A DNA stretch of 64,000 nucleotides from an uncultured Flavonifractor sp. Lineage in GTDB: Bacteria; Bacillota; Clostridia; Oscillospirales; Oscillospiraceae. The stretch lies in the NCBI RefSeq assembly GCF_944385615.1, contig NZ_CALWXV010000006.1, positions 1-64,000 of the forward strand, written 5' to 3'. The position numbers and the translations under genes were made by a program. The notes beneath the pieces are model-generated. The model ran no database searches, was not told the origin of the DNA, and saw nothing but the letters and a program-made list of their open reading frames with translations. Positions 40,454 to 48,726 of the stretch are shown here, piece after piece (the stretch's first letter is position 1; each line of letters begins with the position of its first letter).

Positions 40454-40481
40454 GAAAAAAGGCGGCTTTGGCCGCCTTTTT
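40454..40481. terminator. Terminator between oppF and oppA
   Basis: AAAAAAGGCGGC, short TTTG loop, GCCGCCTTTTTT; works in both orientations and would end the oppBCDF transcript before oppA's promoter. Confidence 0.82.
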
Positions 40482-40511
40482 TCCACTATTTTTCCATTTT
40501 TGGATGGCACA

Positions 40512-40765
40512 CAAGAGCGTCCGCCCCCGCTTATCCCAGCAGGTGACAGGCGGCGTAGTGCCCGGGGGCGTGCCCCCCACCCGGCCTGGGCCGGGCGGGT
40601 CCCCTTTCTTTTCTCTGCGCGGGCGAACTGAATTCGCCCGGCATCAAGGGTTTGGGCGCAGCCCAAACCGCTTGTACGCCGCTACGCGGCGGCTCGCTGC
40701 GCTCGCAAGAGCCCGCCCCTGCTTACCCCAGCAGGTGACAGGCGGCGTAGTGCCCGGGGGCGTGC
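40512..40765. repeat. Duplicated 3' end of oppF flanking a hairpin-rich insert
   Basis: 40706-40765 covers the last codons of oppF; the same 60 bp reappears at 40512-40573, with 39 bp (40535-40573 and 40727-40765) identical. The upstream-strand copy even encodes the same C-terminal residues HYAACHLLG and a stop. The 130 bp between them hold hairpins GGGCGAA/TTCGCCC, GGTTTGGGC/GCCCAAACC and GCCGC/GCGGC. No gene is visible in 40490-40722. Confidence 0.85.
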
Positions 40766-41757
40766 TCTTTGAACTGGGGCACGGCCTGCTTGCACTTCTC
40801 AGTGGCATAGGGGCAGCGGGTATGGAACCGGCAGCCCGTGGGGGGATTCATGGGAGAGGGGATGTCGCCCTGAAGCACGATGCGCTGGCGGGTGCGGCTC
40901 ACCTCAGGGTCGGGCACCGGCACAGCGGACAGCAGGGTCTTGGTATAGGGGTGGATGGGGTTGCGGTTGAGCTCGTAGCTCTCAGCCAGCTCCACCAGCG
41001 TACCCAGATACATCACGCCGATGCGGTTGGAGATGTGGCGCACCACGCTGAGGTCGTGGGCGATAAACAGATAGGTCAGGCCCAGGTCCTGCTGCATATC
41101 CTCCAGCATGTTGACCACCTGGGACTGGATGGACACGTCCAGAGCGGAAATGGGCTCGTCGCACACAATAAACTCAGGCTTTACCGCCAGAGCCCGGGCG
41201 ATGCCCACACGCTGCTGCTGGCCGCCGGAGAACTCGTGGGGATAGCGGTTGGCGTGCTCGGTGTTCAGACCCACCCGGGACAGCAGCTCCTTAATGCGGT
41301 CGGTGCGCTCCTTTTTGTTGGCGCACAGCTTATGGATGTCCAAAGCCTCGCCGATGATCTCGCCCACCGTCATACGGGGGTCCAGAGAGGCGGAGGGGTC
41401 CTGGAAAATGATCTGCATCTTCCGCCGGTAGGGCAGCATATTGGCCACGGTGGGCTTGGGGGTCTTGACATGGACCAGCTGGCCGCTTTCATCCTTCTGC
41501 CAGGGGTCCTCCCCCTCAAAGATGGGCTGACCGTCATAGATGATCTTGCCGGACGTGGGGGGATGGAGCTGGAGAATGGTACGGCCCAGGGTGGTCTTGC
41601 CGCAGCCCGACTCACCCACCAGGCCCAGGGTCTCGCCCCGCTTGATGAAGAGGGACACGTCCTCCACAGCCTGGATGCCGGGGCCCTTGATGCCCTTGAC
41701 GCCAAAGTATTTCTTCAGGTGATCCACCTGAACGAGGATATCTTTTTTCTCACTCAT
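40723..41757 (-). CDS. oppF: Oligopeptide ABC transporter ATP-binding protein OppF
   Basis: A 344-residue ABC ATPase with Walker [12 protein letters not shown] (about residues 40-50), a Q-loop region and signature [15 protein letters not shown] (about 175-189). Walker [13 protein letters not shown] (about 194-205) and a C-terminal oligopeptide-family extension with [14 protein letters not shown] (about 306-319) follow. It overlaps oppD by 8 nt. It drives peptide import with OppB, C and D. Its 3' end has been copied into the intergenic region downstream (see repeat at 40512). Confidence 0.96.
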   Translation of the reverse strand: MSEKKDILVQVDHLKKYFGVKGIKGPGIQAVEDVSLFIKRGETLGLVGESGCGKTTLGRTILQLHPPTSGKIIYDGQPIFEGEDPWQKDESGQLVHVKTPKPTVANMLPYRRKMQIIFQDPSASLDPRMTVGEIIGEALDIHKLCANKKERTDRIKELLSRVGLNTEHANRYPHEFSGGQQQRVGIARALAVKPEFIVCDEPISALDVSIQSQVVNMLEDMQQDLGLTYLFIAHDLSVVRHISNRIGVMYLGTLVELAESYELNRNPIHPYTKTLLSAVPVPDPEVSRTRQRIVLQGDIPSPMNPPTGCRFHTRCPYATEKCKQAVPQFKEHAPGHYAACHLLG

Positions 41758-42823
41758 GGTCGCCCGCCTCCTTGTTCTCGGTCTGCGAGCCAGCCTTGGC
41801 GTCCGCCTGGCCGGACTTCTCCTTGGCCATCTGCTCCTGCACCCGCAGCCAGCAGGCGGCGCGGTGGTTCTCCCCCAACTCCACGTAGGGGGGCATCTTC
41901 TGCAAGCAGATCTTCATGGCGTACTCACAGCGGGGGGCGAAGGGGCAGCCCTCGGGGGGATTGAGCATATCCACGGGGGTACCCTCGATGGGGATCAGGC
42001 GCTCATAGCTCTCGGCATCCACACGGGGCATGGACCGCAGCAGGCCCATGGTATAGGGGTGGCCGGGCTTGTAGAAGATATCGTCCACCGGGCCCTGCTC
42101 CACCATCTTGCCGGCGTACATGACGGAGACCTTGTCGCAGATCTCAGCCACCACGCCCAGGTTGTGGGTGATGAAGATGATGCCCATGTGGGTCTTCTTT
42201 TGCAGATCCTTCATCAGCTCCAGGATCTGGGCTTGGATGGTCACGTCCAGAGCGGTGGTGGGCTCGTCGGCAATGAGCAGCTGGGGATGGCAGATCAGGC
42301 CCATGGCGATCATGACGCGCTGGCGCATACCGCCGGACAGCTCATGGGGGTACTGCTTCATCCGCTTTTCCACGTTGTTGATGCCCACCAGCTCCAGCAT
42401 CTCCATGGCCCGCTTGGCGGCCTCCTCCTTGGAGACCTTCTTGTCGTGGGCCTTCAGGGCCTCGATGAGCTGGTTGCCGATGGTGTACACCGGGTTGAGG
42501 CAGGTCATGGGGTTCTGGAAGATCATGGCCACCTTGTTGCCCCGCAGGTCGATCATCTCTTCCTTGCTCTTGGCCAGCACGTCCTCACCCTCCAGGGTGA
42601 TGGAGCCGCCCACCACCTTGCCGGGGGACTGGAGCAGGCCGATGATGGAATAGGCCTCCACGCTCTTGCCGGAGCCGGACTCGCCCACGATGCCCATGAC
42701 CTCGTCATAGTTCAAATCATAGCTGATGCCGCCCACCGCCTTGACCTCGCCGGCGGGGGTGAAGAAGGAGACGTGGAGATCCTTCACTTCCAGCAGCTTG
42801 CCGCTTTTCTGTTTCTCTTCCAT
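41750..42823 (-). CDS. oppD: Oligopeptide ABC transporter ATP-binding protein OppD
   Basis: The 357-residue ATPase has Walker A GESGSGKSVEAYS (about residues 48-60), signature LSGGMRQRVMIAMGL (about 160-174), Walker B LLIADEPTTALD (about 180-191), and the C-terminal Cys-rich GCPFAPRCEYAMKIC segment (about 300-314). It is the partner of OppF. The gene lies 16 nt downstream of oppC and overlaps oppF. The last 25 residues are a charged non-conserved tail. Confidence 0.96.
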   Translation of the reverse strand: MEEKQKSGKLLEVKDLHVSFFTPAGEVKAVGGISYDLNYDEVMGIVGESGSGKSVEAYSIIGLLQSPGKVVGGSITLEGEDVLAKSKEEMIDLRGNKVAMIFQNPMTCLNPVYTIGNQLIEALKAHDKKVSKEEAAKRAMEMLELVGINNVEKRMKQYPHELSGGMRQRVMIAMGLICHPQLLIADEPTTALDVTIQAQILELMKDLQKKTHMGIIFITHNLGVVAEICDKVSVMYAGKMVEQGPVDDIFYKPGHPYTMGLLRSMPRVDAESYERLIPIEGTPVDMLNPPEGCPFAPRCEYAMKICLQKMPPYVELGENHRAACWLRVQEQMAKEKSGQADAKAGSQTENKEAGDHE

Positions 42824-42839
42824 GTTGTCTCCTCCTTTC

Positions 42840-44180
42840 TTACTTCTTCAGCCGGGGATCCAGGGCGTCCCGCAGGCCGTCACCAAACAGGTTCAGGCAG
42901 AGGATCATGACGCTCAGGATGGCGGCGGGGATGAACAAACGATAGGGATAGCTGGTCAGACCGCTCAGGGCGTCCGAGCACATGGAGCCCAGGCTGGTCA
43001 TGGGGGCGGAAACGCCCATGCCCAGGAAGGACAGGAAGGACTCGGTGAAGATGGCCGAGGGGATCTGCAGGAAGGTGGTGGTGACGATCTGGCCCACGCA
43101 GTTGGGCAGCAGGTGGCGCTTGATGATACGCCCGCCCTTGGCGCCCAGCGCCCGGGCGGCGGTCACATACTCCTGCTGCTTGAGCTGGAGGATCTGGCCG
43201 CGGATGATACGGCTCATGGTCACCCAGTACAAAAGGCCGAAGGCGATGAAAATAGAGATCAGGTTGGGGCCCAGGGTGGTGACCAGCTGCTGAAGGGGTC
43301 CGTTGCCCGAATTCTGGAACTGTTCAAACACCGGCTTAAGGGTAGTACCCAGCAGCAGGATGATGAGCACCTCGGGGATGGTGTAGATGACCTCCACGAT
43401 GCGCTGCATGACGGCGTCCACCTTGCCGCCGAAGTAGCCGGAAATAGAGCCGTAGATAGCGCCGATGATGAGCACGATGATGGCGCAGCAGATACCCACG
43501 ATCATGGACACACGGGCGCCGATCATGGTACGGACCATGATGTCACGGCCATGGGTGTCGCAGCCGAACACATGGGGGAAAACAGACTCGCCGTTTTCCA
43601 TGCGCTGCAGCTCATCGTCGGAGTAGCCGAAGGGCTTGGCCTTGATGCCCAGAGCCTCAATGGCGGCAGCCTCGGTGACCTCGCCCTCGCCGCTGCCCTG
43701 GCTGGCCTTGGCGTTGGCGCGGATCTTGGCCTCCTCAATGCGGGAGAGCTCCTCGCCCTTGGCGGCGGCCTCCGCCTTGGCCTGTTCCACCGCCTCGTCG
43801 GGGGTCAGGTTGGCGGTATTGTTGTGCTCTTCCATGTATGCGTCAATGCGGGCCTGGTCCTCCAGGGAATAGTGCCAGGGGTGCAGATTGTTGGCGCCGC
43901 GGATCTGCTCGTCATAGCCGTAGGGCACCAGCAGCGGGCCCACAAAGGCAAACAGGCCGATGAGGATCACGATGACCATGGCCACCATGGCTACCCGGTT
44001 GCGGCGCAGCCGCCGCCAGGCGTCCTTCCAATAGGACACGCTCTTGCGGTCCTGAATAAAGCTCTCCTTCTCCTGGGCGCTGGCGGGCTCGAAGGCGTTG
44101 TCGGGCAGATTGTTCCACTCCAGGATATCCTCCACGTCCGGCTGGAGAGAGCCAAGCACTTTTTTTCTTTTCTCTGCCAA
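42840..44180 (-). CDS. oppC: Oligopeptide ABC transporter permease OppC, with long inserted loop
   Basis: A 446-residue permease, over 100 residues longer than usual OppC (about 300). The N-terminal cytoplasmic part leads to helix 1 (about residues 60-82). A charged, helical insert (about residues 95-205; EAVEQAKAEAAAKGEELSR-type coil) lies in the first extracytoplasmic loop. The binding-protein-dependent permease domain follows with RTMIGARVSM and the EAA motif GAKGGRIIKRHLLPN (about 348-362). It pairs with OppB. The ATG comes 1 nt after the oppB stop. Confidence 0.94.
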   Translation of the reverse strand: MAEKRKKVLGSLQPDVEDILEWNNLPDNAFEPASAQEKESFIQDRKSVSYWKDAWRRLRRNRVAMVAMVIVILIGLFAFVGPLLVPYGYDEQIRGANNLHPWHYSLEDQARIDAYMEEHNNTANLTPDEAVEQAKAEAAAKGEELSRIEEAKIRANAKASQGSGEGEVTEAAAIEALGIKAKPFGYSDDELQRMENGESVFPHVFGCDTHGRDIMVRTMIGARVSMIVGICCAIIVLIIGAIYGSISGYFGGKVDAVMQRIVEVIYTIPEVLIILLLGTTLKPVFEQFQNSGNGPLQQLVTTLGPNLISIFIAFGLLYWVTMSRIIRGQILQLKQQEYVTAARALGAKGGRIIKRHLLPNCVGQIVTTTFLQIPSAIFTESFLSFLGMGVSAPMTSLGSMCSDALSGLTSYPYRLFIPAAILSVMILCLNLFGDGLRDALDPRLKK

Positions 44181-44181
44181 C

Positions 44182-45123
44182 TCAGTTCCCTCCCTTGCTC
44201 AGATTGATACGGGGGTCCACCAGCTTATACAGCAGGTCCACCACCAGGTTCATAATAATGATGAAGGCAGCCAGGAAAATGGTGGTGCCCATGATGATGG
44301 GATAGTCGCGGTTCTGGATGGACTGGACGAAGTAGCGGCCCAGGCCGGGGATGGAGAAGACGGTCTCCACCACGAAGCCGCCGCACAGGGTAAAGGCCAC
44401 CTGGGGCCCCAGATAGGTAATGACGGGGATGAGGGCGTTGCGCAGGGCGTGCTTGAAGATAATCTTCTTGTTCTTCAGGCCCTTGGCCCGGGCAGTCTTG
44501 ATGTACTCCTGGTTGATGGAGTCCAGCATGGCGGTACGGGTCTGCCGGGACAGGTAACACATGGGATAGAAGCCCAGAGCCAGACAGGGCAGCACATAGC
44601 TTTTCAGGCTGCCGTCAAAGATGGTGGGGAAGATCTTGAATCCATCAATGCCGCCTGCCAGCAAGTAGAGCAGTATGGTTGCCACCACAAAGCCCGGCAT
44701 GGATATGCCTATGGTACAGATGACCCGCAGCAGACTGTCTACCCACGTGCCTCGCTTATAGGCGGCCAGACAGCCCAATGGGACGCCCACCAAAATGGCC
44801 CACAGGATGGCGATGATACCAATGGCGGCCGAGACGGGAAACATGGTGGTGATGATGTCCAGGACGGGACGGTCCTTCTGCATCTTGATGGAGGTGCCAA
44901 AATCGCCGTGGACAATATTGGCCAGGTACTTGCCCAACTGGACAATGACCGGCTGGTCCAGGCCGTACTTCTCATTCAGAGCGTCGATGGTAGCCTGAGG
45001 CGGGGTCTTCTCAGACAGCCAAGGACTGCCCGGAATGGCGTTCATGAGGAAAAAAGTGAGGCAGATGACGATAAACAGCGTGATTACTGCCATCAGCACT
45101 CTTTTCAAAATGTATTTTGCCAT
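44182..45123 (-). CDS. oppB: Oligopeptide ABC transporter permease OppB
   Basis: A 313-residue permease with six predicted helices and MAKYILKRVLMAV at the start (ATG 45123). The typical N-terminal signature TFFLMNAIPGSPW follows, then the EAA loop ARAKGLKNKKIIFKHALRNAL (split here: ARAKGL and HALRNAL, about 225-248) and the PGLGRYFVQSI segment. First gene of the operon; a good promoter lies 73 nt upstream. Confidence 0.95.
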   Translation of the reverse strand: MAKYILKRVLMAVITLFIVICLTFFLMNAIPGSPWLSEKTPPQATIDALNEKYGLDQPVIVQLGKYLANIVHGDFGTSIKMQKDRPVLDIITTMFPVSAAIGIIAILWAILVGVPLGCLAAYKRGTWVDSLLRVICTIGISMPGFVVATILLYLLAGGIDGFKIFPTIFDGSLKSYVLPCLALGFYPMCYLSRQTRTAMLDSINQEYIKTARAKGLKNKKIIFKHALRNALIPVITYLGPQVAFTLCGGFVVETVFSIPGLGRYFVQSIQNRDYPIIMGTTIFLAAFIIIMNLVVDLLYKLVDPRINLSKGGN

Positions 45124-45195
45124 TTCTTCACTTCCTATACCAGTCTCTGTTCGTTTTCCGTGAATCTCCCCACAATACACTATAAACGTTCGTTT

Positions 45196-45224
45196 ATTTT
45201 ATCGTAAATAGATACTTCCGTCAA
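45196..45224 (-). promoter_or_regulatory. opp operon promoter
   Basis: Minus strand TTGACG (45224-45219), 17-nt spacer, TAAAAT (45201-45196). The upstream 45225-45484 region has no gene; two similar ATAATT(G/A)TCCATTT words (about 45301 and 45398) may be regulator sites. Confidence 0.82.
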
Positions 45225-45484
45225 GAGTTGTATGGCCTGAATTTGATGGAATCGCCGTCAAATCTTGCAGGTGTCCGTGTCAAAAGGACACTTTTCTGCA
45301 TAATTGTCCATTTCTTCTTTCGACTTCAGACGCTTTTTCCCCTTGTATTCCATGGTTTTCGGCACTTTTTCTCTCTAGCGTGATAAAATTTCCTGATAAT
45401 TATCCATTTTTCGCCCGCCAATATTCATCCCGGCGGAATTCCTGCAAATGGACCGCTTTGAAGCCCGCCCTGTCATCCGGTTGC

Positions 45485-45523
45485 AAAAAGGCGGGCGGAC
45501 ACACTGCTGTGTGTCCGCCCGCC
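45485..45523 (-). terminator. Terminator of the GNAT/DUF2156 operon
   Basis: A 15-bp perfect stem (GGCGGGCGGACACAC with loop TGCT) followed by TTTTTGC on the minus strand, about 105 nt past the GNAT stop. The stretch 45524-45629 shows nothing else. Confidence 0.85.
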
Positions 45524-45629
45524 CCGGCTTGTCAATCATCTGCTTCGCCTAACGCCTCGCCAAATTCCCCCGTCCAAAGGCGGCGGAATCCGGCGGGAAG
45601 CTGTGGTTTTCCCGCAAAAAGGACCCTTC

Positions 45630-46508
45630 TCAGTCAAACCCCAGCCCCATATAGCCCTGAGTCTCCTCGCCCCATTGGGCGCCCTTTTCCTGGTTATACC
45701 ATTTAATCATCCCGAAGGGCTGGAGGTAGCTGCCCTGCATCCCATCCCACTGGGCGGGGGTGCGCACAAAGCACCGCTGCCCGGGCAATTTGGCCGCCAG
45801 GGCGGCCAGTCCCCGGGGCATGTGCTCCGGCGGCAGCAGCAGCTCCTTGAACACCACGCTCTCCTCGTCCACATACTCGGCGGCGGCACAGCCCTGGAAC
45901 GCCCCGATGGCTATCCGGTACAGCCCTCCTCCGCTCCGCTTGCCCAGGCCCTCCTGGTAGCGGATCAGCGGCTCTCCATAGGACACCGAGGGCAGGCCGG
46001 AGAGCACCTGTTCCCGAATGGCGTTGTACTCCGCAGGGCCGATGGGCTCCACCCGGTCCGCCGGGTCCGCCGGGGTGGTCATGCTCCGCAGCAGCTCCAC
46101 CTTTCGGGTGAAAAAGCCGGGCAAAAAGCCCACCATGCCGAAGAAGCGGAACAGGCTGGCCTCGGCAGGCACTACGGTCACGCAGTCCGCCCCCCGCTTT
46201 TTCAGAAACTCGTCTACATAGAGCAGCAGCTGCCGGCCGTAGCCCTTGCTCCGGACCGCCGGATCGGTGGCTAGGGCGTAGATATACCAGGCCGACGCCT
46301 CACCGCCGCCGGGCAACGCGATGGTGTGGGGCAGCAGGGCCAGCATGGAGGCCAGCTTGCCGTCCTCCAGCACCAGGAGCATATCCTCCGGCCGCCAGCA
46401 GCACGTATAAAACCAATCAATCAAACAGGGGTCGTCGCCAAAAGCGGTCTGCCACAGGTCCTTCTGGGCCTGGGCCTCTGACGGACGGGATGGACGGATC
46501 TCTACCAT
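45630..46508 (-). CDS. GNAT acetyltransferase (Eis-like two-domain)
   Basis: A 292-residue protein. The N-terminal GNAT fold includes IYALATDPAVRSKGYGRQLL (about residues 75-94), the acetyl-CoA loop, then LFRFFGMVGFLPGFF. The C-terminal half looks like the second GNAT/SCP2-like part of Eis-type enzymes. The substrate cannot be told; Eis-like enzymes acetylate aminoglycosides or proteins. ATG 46508 is chosen (MVEIRPS); the upstream start adds seven residues. It is the second gene after the DUF2156 gene (31-nt gap). Confidence 0.85.
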   Translation of the reverse strand: MVEIRPSRPSEAQAQKDLWQTAFGDDPCLIDWFYTCCWRPEDMLLVLEDGKLASMLALLPHTIALPGGGEASAWYIYALATDPAVRSKGYGRQLLLYVDEFLKKRGADCVTVVPAEASLFRFFGMVGFLPGFFTRKVELLRSMTTPADPADRVEPIGPAEYNAIREQVLSGLPSVSYGEPLIRYQEGLGKRSGGGLYRIAIGAFQGCAAAEYVDEESVVFKELLLPPEHMPRGLAALAAKLPGQRCFVRTPAQWDGMQGSYLQPFGMIKWYNQEKGAQWGEETQGYMGLGFD

Positions 46509-46539
46509 GGGAACACTCCTCTCTTTCACCAGCCCTCGT

Positions 46540-47454
46540 TCAGGGCCGTAACGTCGCAGCGTATTTTTCCACCAGCAGGTCGGGGTAATAGGACAGTTTG
46601 GCCTTTCGCAGGCCTTCCACGCCCATGTCGTCCTCCCGGTTCAGGTATTTGATCTCCGGGTGGCGCTGGCGCACCCAGCGGGCAAACTCCCGGTTAATCA
46701 TGGCATAGGCCCCCTGGAGCTCGCCATAGGCCTTTTCAAAGTGGACGTCGTAGGTATCGGCGGACAGCTTGTCCCCCATGGTAAAGGCCACAACCTCGCC
46801 GTACACCCGGATCAGACCGCCCTCCAGGCCCAGGGCCTGATAGTCCTCCATGGCGGTACGCAGGGCGATCCCCTCGTCCCCCAGTTCCCGCTCCTCCGCT
46901 TGGCCCTCCCGCTGGAGAGAGCGGCGGTACCACTCCCGGTCCATCTCCAGGCACTCGGCCAGGCTGTCCGGGGTGATCTCCTCATACACCCAGGTGGGGT
47001 TGTTCTCCATAAACCGGTTGATGTGGTTGCGCTTGGCGTGGAGCTTTTTGCCCCCCAGGTCGGCCAGCCGATCGATCTCATAGAGGTAATCGTAGCCGTC
47101 CCGGTCGGCCACATAGGTAAAACGGCCGGGGAAAAACTCCTCCAGCTCGGCCATCTGGCCCCGGGTCAGGCACACCAGCCGCAGGGGCTGGCCCCGGCCG
47201 GCGGCGTCTGCCTCCAGCATACGGATGGCCCCGGCAATATCCCCGGCTCCGGCGGGGTACAGATAGCTGCATCCCATCCGGCCGCACAGGTGGGTAAACA
47301 AAAAACCGTTCCCCTGGGCGATCTCCACGCCGTAGGTCTTTTTCCATACATAGAGGTTGGTAAAGTTATAGTCGCAGCCCCGGTAATTGCCCCGGGCCAG
47401 CAATCCGTCCACCCAGGCCTTATCCGCCGGAGCGGGCGTTTTAAATGCGATCAT
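46540..47454 (-). CDS. DUF2156 (phosphatidylglycerol lysyltransferase C-domain-like) protein
   Basis: The 304-residue protein has a GNAT-like double domain of the DUF2156 type: NFTNLYVWKKTYGVEIA (about residues 30-46), a long middle, LHAKRNHINRF (about 137-147), VYGEVVAFTMGDKL (about 215-228) and EIKYLNREDDMGVEGLRKAK (about 268-287). Full MprF proteins add a flippase; this is soluble and lacks it. Stand-alone members transfer aminoacyl or acyl groups to unknown targets. It is the first gene of the two-gene operon with the GNAT enzyme. Confidence 0.85.
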   Translation of the reverse strand: MIAFKTPAPADKAWVDGLLARGNYRGCDYNFTNLYVWKKTYGVEIAQGNGFLFTHLCGRMGCSYLYPAGAGDIAGAIRMLEADAAGRGQPLRLVCLTRGQMAELEEFFPGRFTYVADRDGYDYLYEIDRLADLGGKKLHAKRNHINRFMENNPTWVYEEITPDSLAECLEMDREWYRRSLQREGQAEERELGDEGIALRTAMEDYQALGLEGGLIRVYGEVVAFTMGDKLSADTYDVHFEKAYGELQGAYAMINREFARWVRQRHPEIKYLNREDDMGVEGLRKAKLSYYPDLLVEKYAATLRP

Positions 47455-47576
47455 AAAGGGTATTCTCTCCTAACATTTTCCCAGTATGCCGCCATGATAG
47501 CACGTCAATCCACAAATAGCAAGGGAAATCCGGCGTATCCCGTCCCCGCCGCAACAAAACGCCCCGGGCTTTGCCC

Positions 47577-47605
47577 TTGACAGAATCTGTCGCTGGTGTT
47601 AGTCT
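47577..47605 (+). promoter_or_regulatory. Possible promoter of the PilZ gene
   Basis: TTGACA (47577-47582), 17-nt spacer, TAGTCT (47600-47605). The -35 is perfect, the -10 poor. No other gene-like sequence occurs between 47455 and 47671. Confidence 0.4.
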
Positions 47606-47671
47606 GGACATACATTTCAGAAAATTTTAAGCTGCGTCCTCACCGCTGGCGGCGCAGGAAGGGGGCCCATT

Positions 47672-48478
47672 ATGTCCGAGACACAGGACCAAACCCAGCA
47701 GACCCCGGAAGTTATCAACGAGATACCAGAGCGCCCTGAAACAGAACCAGAGAATACCGAAGCTGTACCGGAATCCGCAGAAACCCCGCCGGAAGGCACC
47801 GAAACAGTCCCCTCGGCGGCGGACGTGGCCTTAAAAGAGCTGCTCTCAGAATGTCAGGGCGCGGCCTGCGAGGTCCAGAGTGAGGACAACTATCTGTTTT
47901 TTGCCGGACATGTGGCGCAGCAGGACCCCGATTTTAAGGTGGTAGCCATTGAGCCCCGCCGGGGCAGCGAAGCCCCCCTGGGGGTGGAGCACGGCACCCC
48001 CGTCAAGGTCCAGGTCCGTGTGCGGACCGAATGGGGCAATCTGGTCATGATCTACGGCGCCGTGTCGTCAGCCGGGGCGGAGAGCTGGAACGTCTTTGTG
48101 AAACACGCGGTGGCCTGTACCGAGTGCCGCCGGGCCTTCCGGCAGCGGGTAACCGTTGACGCTCAGCTTCTGTGGGGTCCCGGCTTCCACTTCCGGGGCA
48201 AGTGTCAGCTGGACGACATCAGTCTGGTTGGAGTGGCCTTTTACAGCCCCCTCAAACTGGATGTGGGACGGCAGCTCATCCTCAACGTCCCCGCCCTGCT
48301 CCCTGGCGGGTCCAGCTATAAATTTTCCTGTACCGTGGCGGTGTGCCGGAATACCGCCAAGCCCACCCAGGCCCCCCGCTGGCGGTATGGCTGCTCCTTT
48401 GAGCCGCTGGACGAAGAGGTGGAGTCTTTGCTGTACAAGGATATCATGACCCTGCAAAACAAGGGTATGCTGGTGTAA
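47672..48478 (+). CDS. PilZ-domain protein (probable c-di-GMP binding)
   Basis: A 268-residue protein. Residues 1-50 are acidic and Pro/Glu/Thr-rich (low complexity). A YcgR-N-like barrel follows at about 65-140, then a PilZ domain. The RxxxR motif is in ECRRAFRQRV (about residues 151-160) and the D-x-S-x-x-G motif in LDDISLVGVAF (about 182-192). YcgR-like proteins slow motility or control exopolysaccharide when c-di-GMP is high. No flagellar or cellulose genes are near. The start ATG 47672 is preceded by AGGAAGGGGG. Confidence 0.86.
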   Translation: MSETQDQTQQTPEVINEIPERPETEPENTEAVPESAETPPEGTETVPSAADVALKELLSECQGAACEVQSEDNYLFFAGHVAQQDPDFKVVAIEPRRGSEAPLGVEHGTPVKVQVRVRTEWGNLVMIYGAVSSAGAESWNVFVKHAVACTECRRAFRQRVTVDAQLLWGPGFHFRGKCQLDDISLVGVAFYSPLKLDVGRQLILNVPALLPGGSSYKFSCTVAVCRNTAKPTQAPRWRYGCSFEPLDEEVESLLYKDIMTLQNKGMLV

Positions 48479-48497
48479 ATCAGATTTTAGTAAGAAA

Positions 48498-48525
48498 GGG
48501 CTGCTGCGCCGTTGCGCAGCAGCCC
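48498..48525 (+). terminator. Hairpin after the PilZ gene
   Basis: GGGCTGCTGCGC, loop CGTT, GCGCAGCAGCCC; only a weak T-tract follows. Confidence 0.6.
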
Positions 48526-48535
48526 TCAGTTTATC

Positions 48536-48722
48536 AACAAAGCCTCGCAGAGTTCGCGCCCGCAGGCGCGAAAAAAATCTGATCTGTTTTCAGCCGCGAC
48601 ATGTGCGTGGCTGAAAACACTTCTCAGGCTGCAAGTGTGGGTTTTGTCCGCCACAAGCGGAGAAAACCTGCATGCGGCAGACTGCAACCTACTCGAAAAA
48701 GTGGCTTTGCCACTTTTTCGAC
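48536..48722 (-). repeat. Hairpin-array repeat, copy B (inverted relative to copy A)
   Basis: Read on the minus strand, four hairpins follow the same order as copy A (24.69-24.87 kb). H1 is at 48722-48694 (12-bp stem, loop CAAAG) and H2 at 48668-48640. The linker CACACTTGC (48639-48631) follows, then H3 at 48618-48586 (33 nt, 13-bp stem, loop CACATGT) and H4 at 48572-48553 (loop TGCG). The end word CTCTGCGAGGCTTTG matches copy A's CTCTGCCGAGGGCTTT. It starts 4 nt after the helicase stop. Confidence 0.85.
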
Positions 48723-48726
48723 GGTC

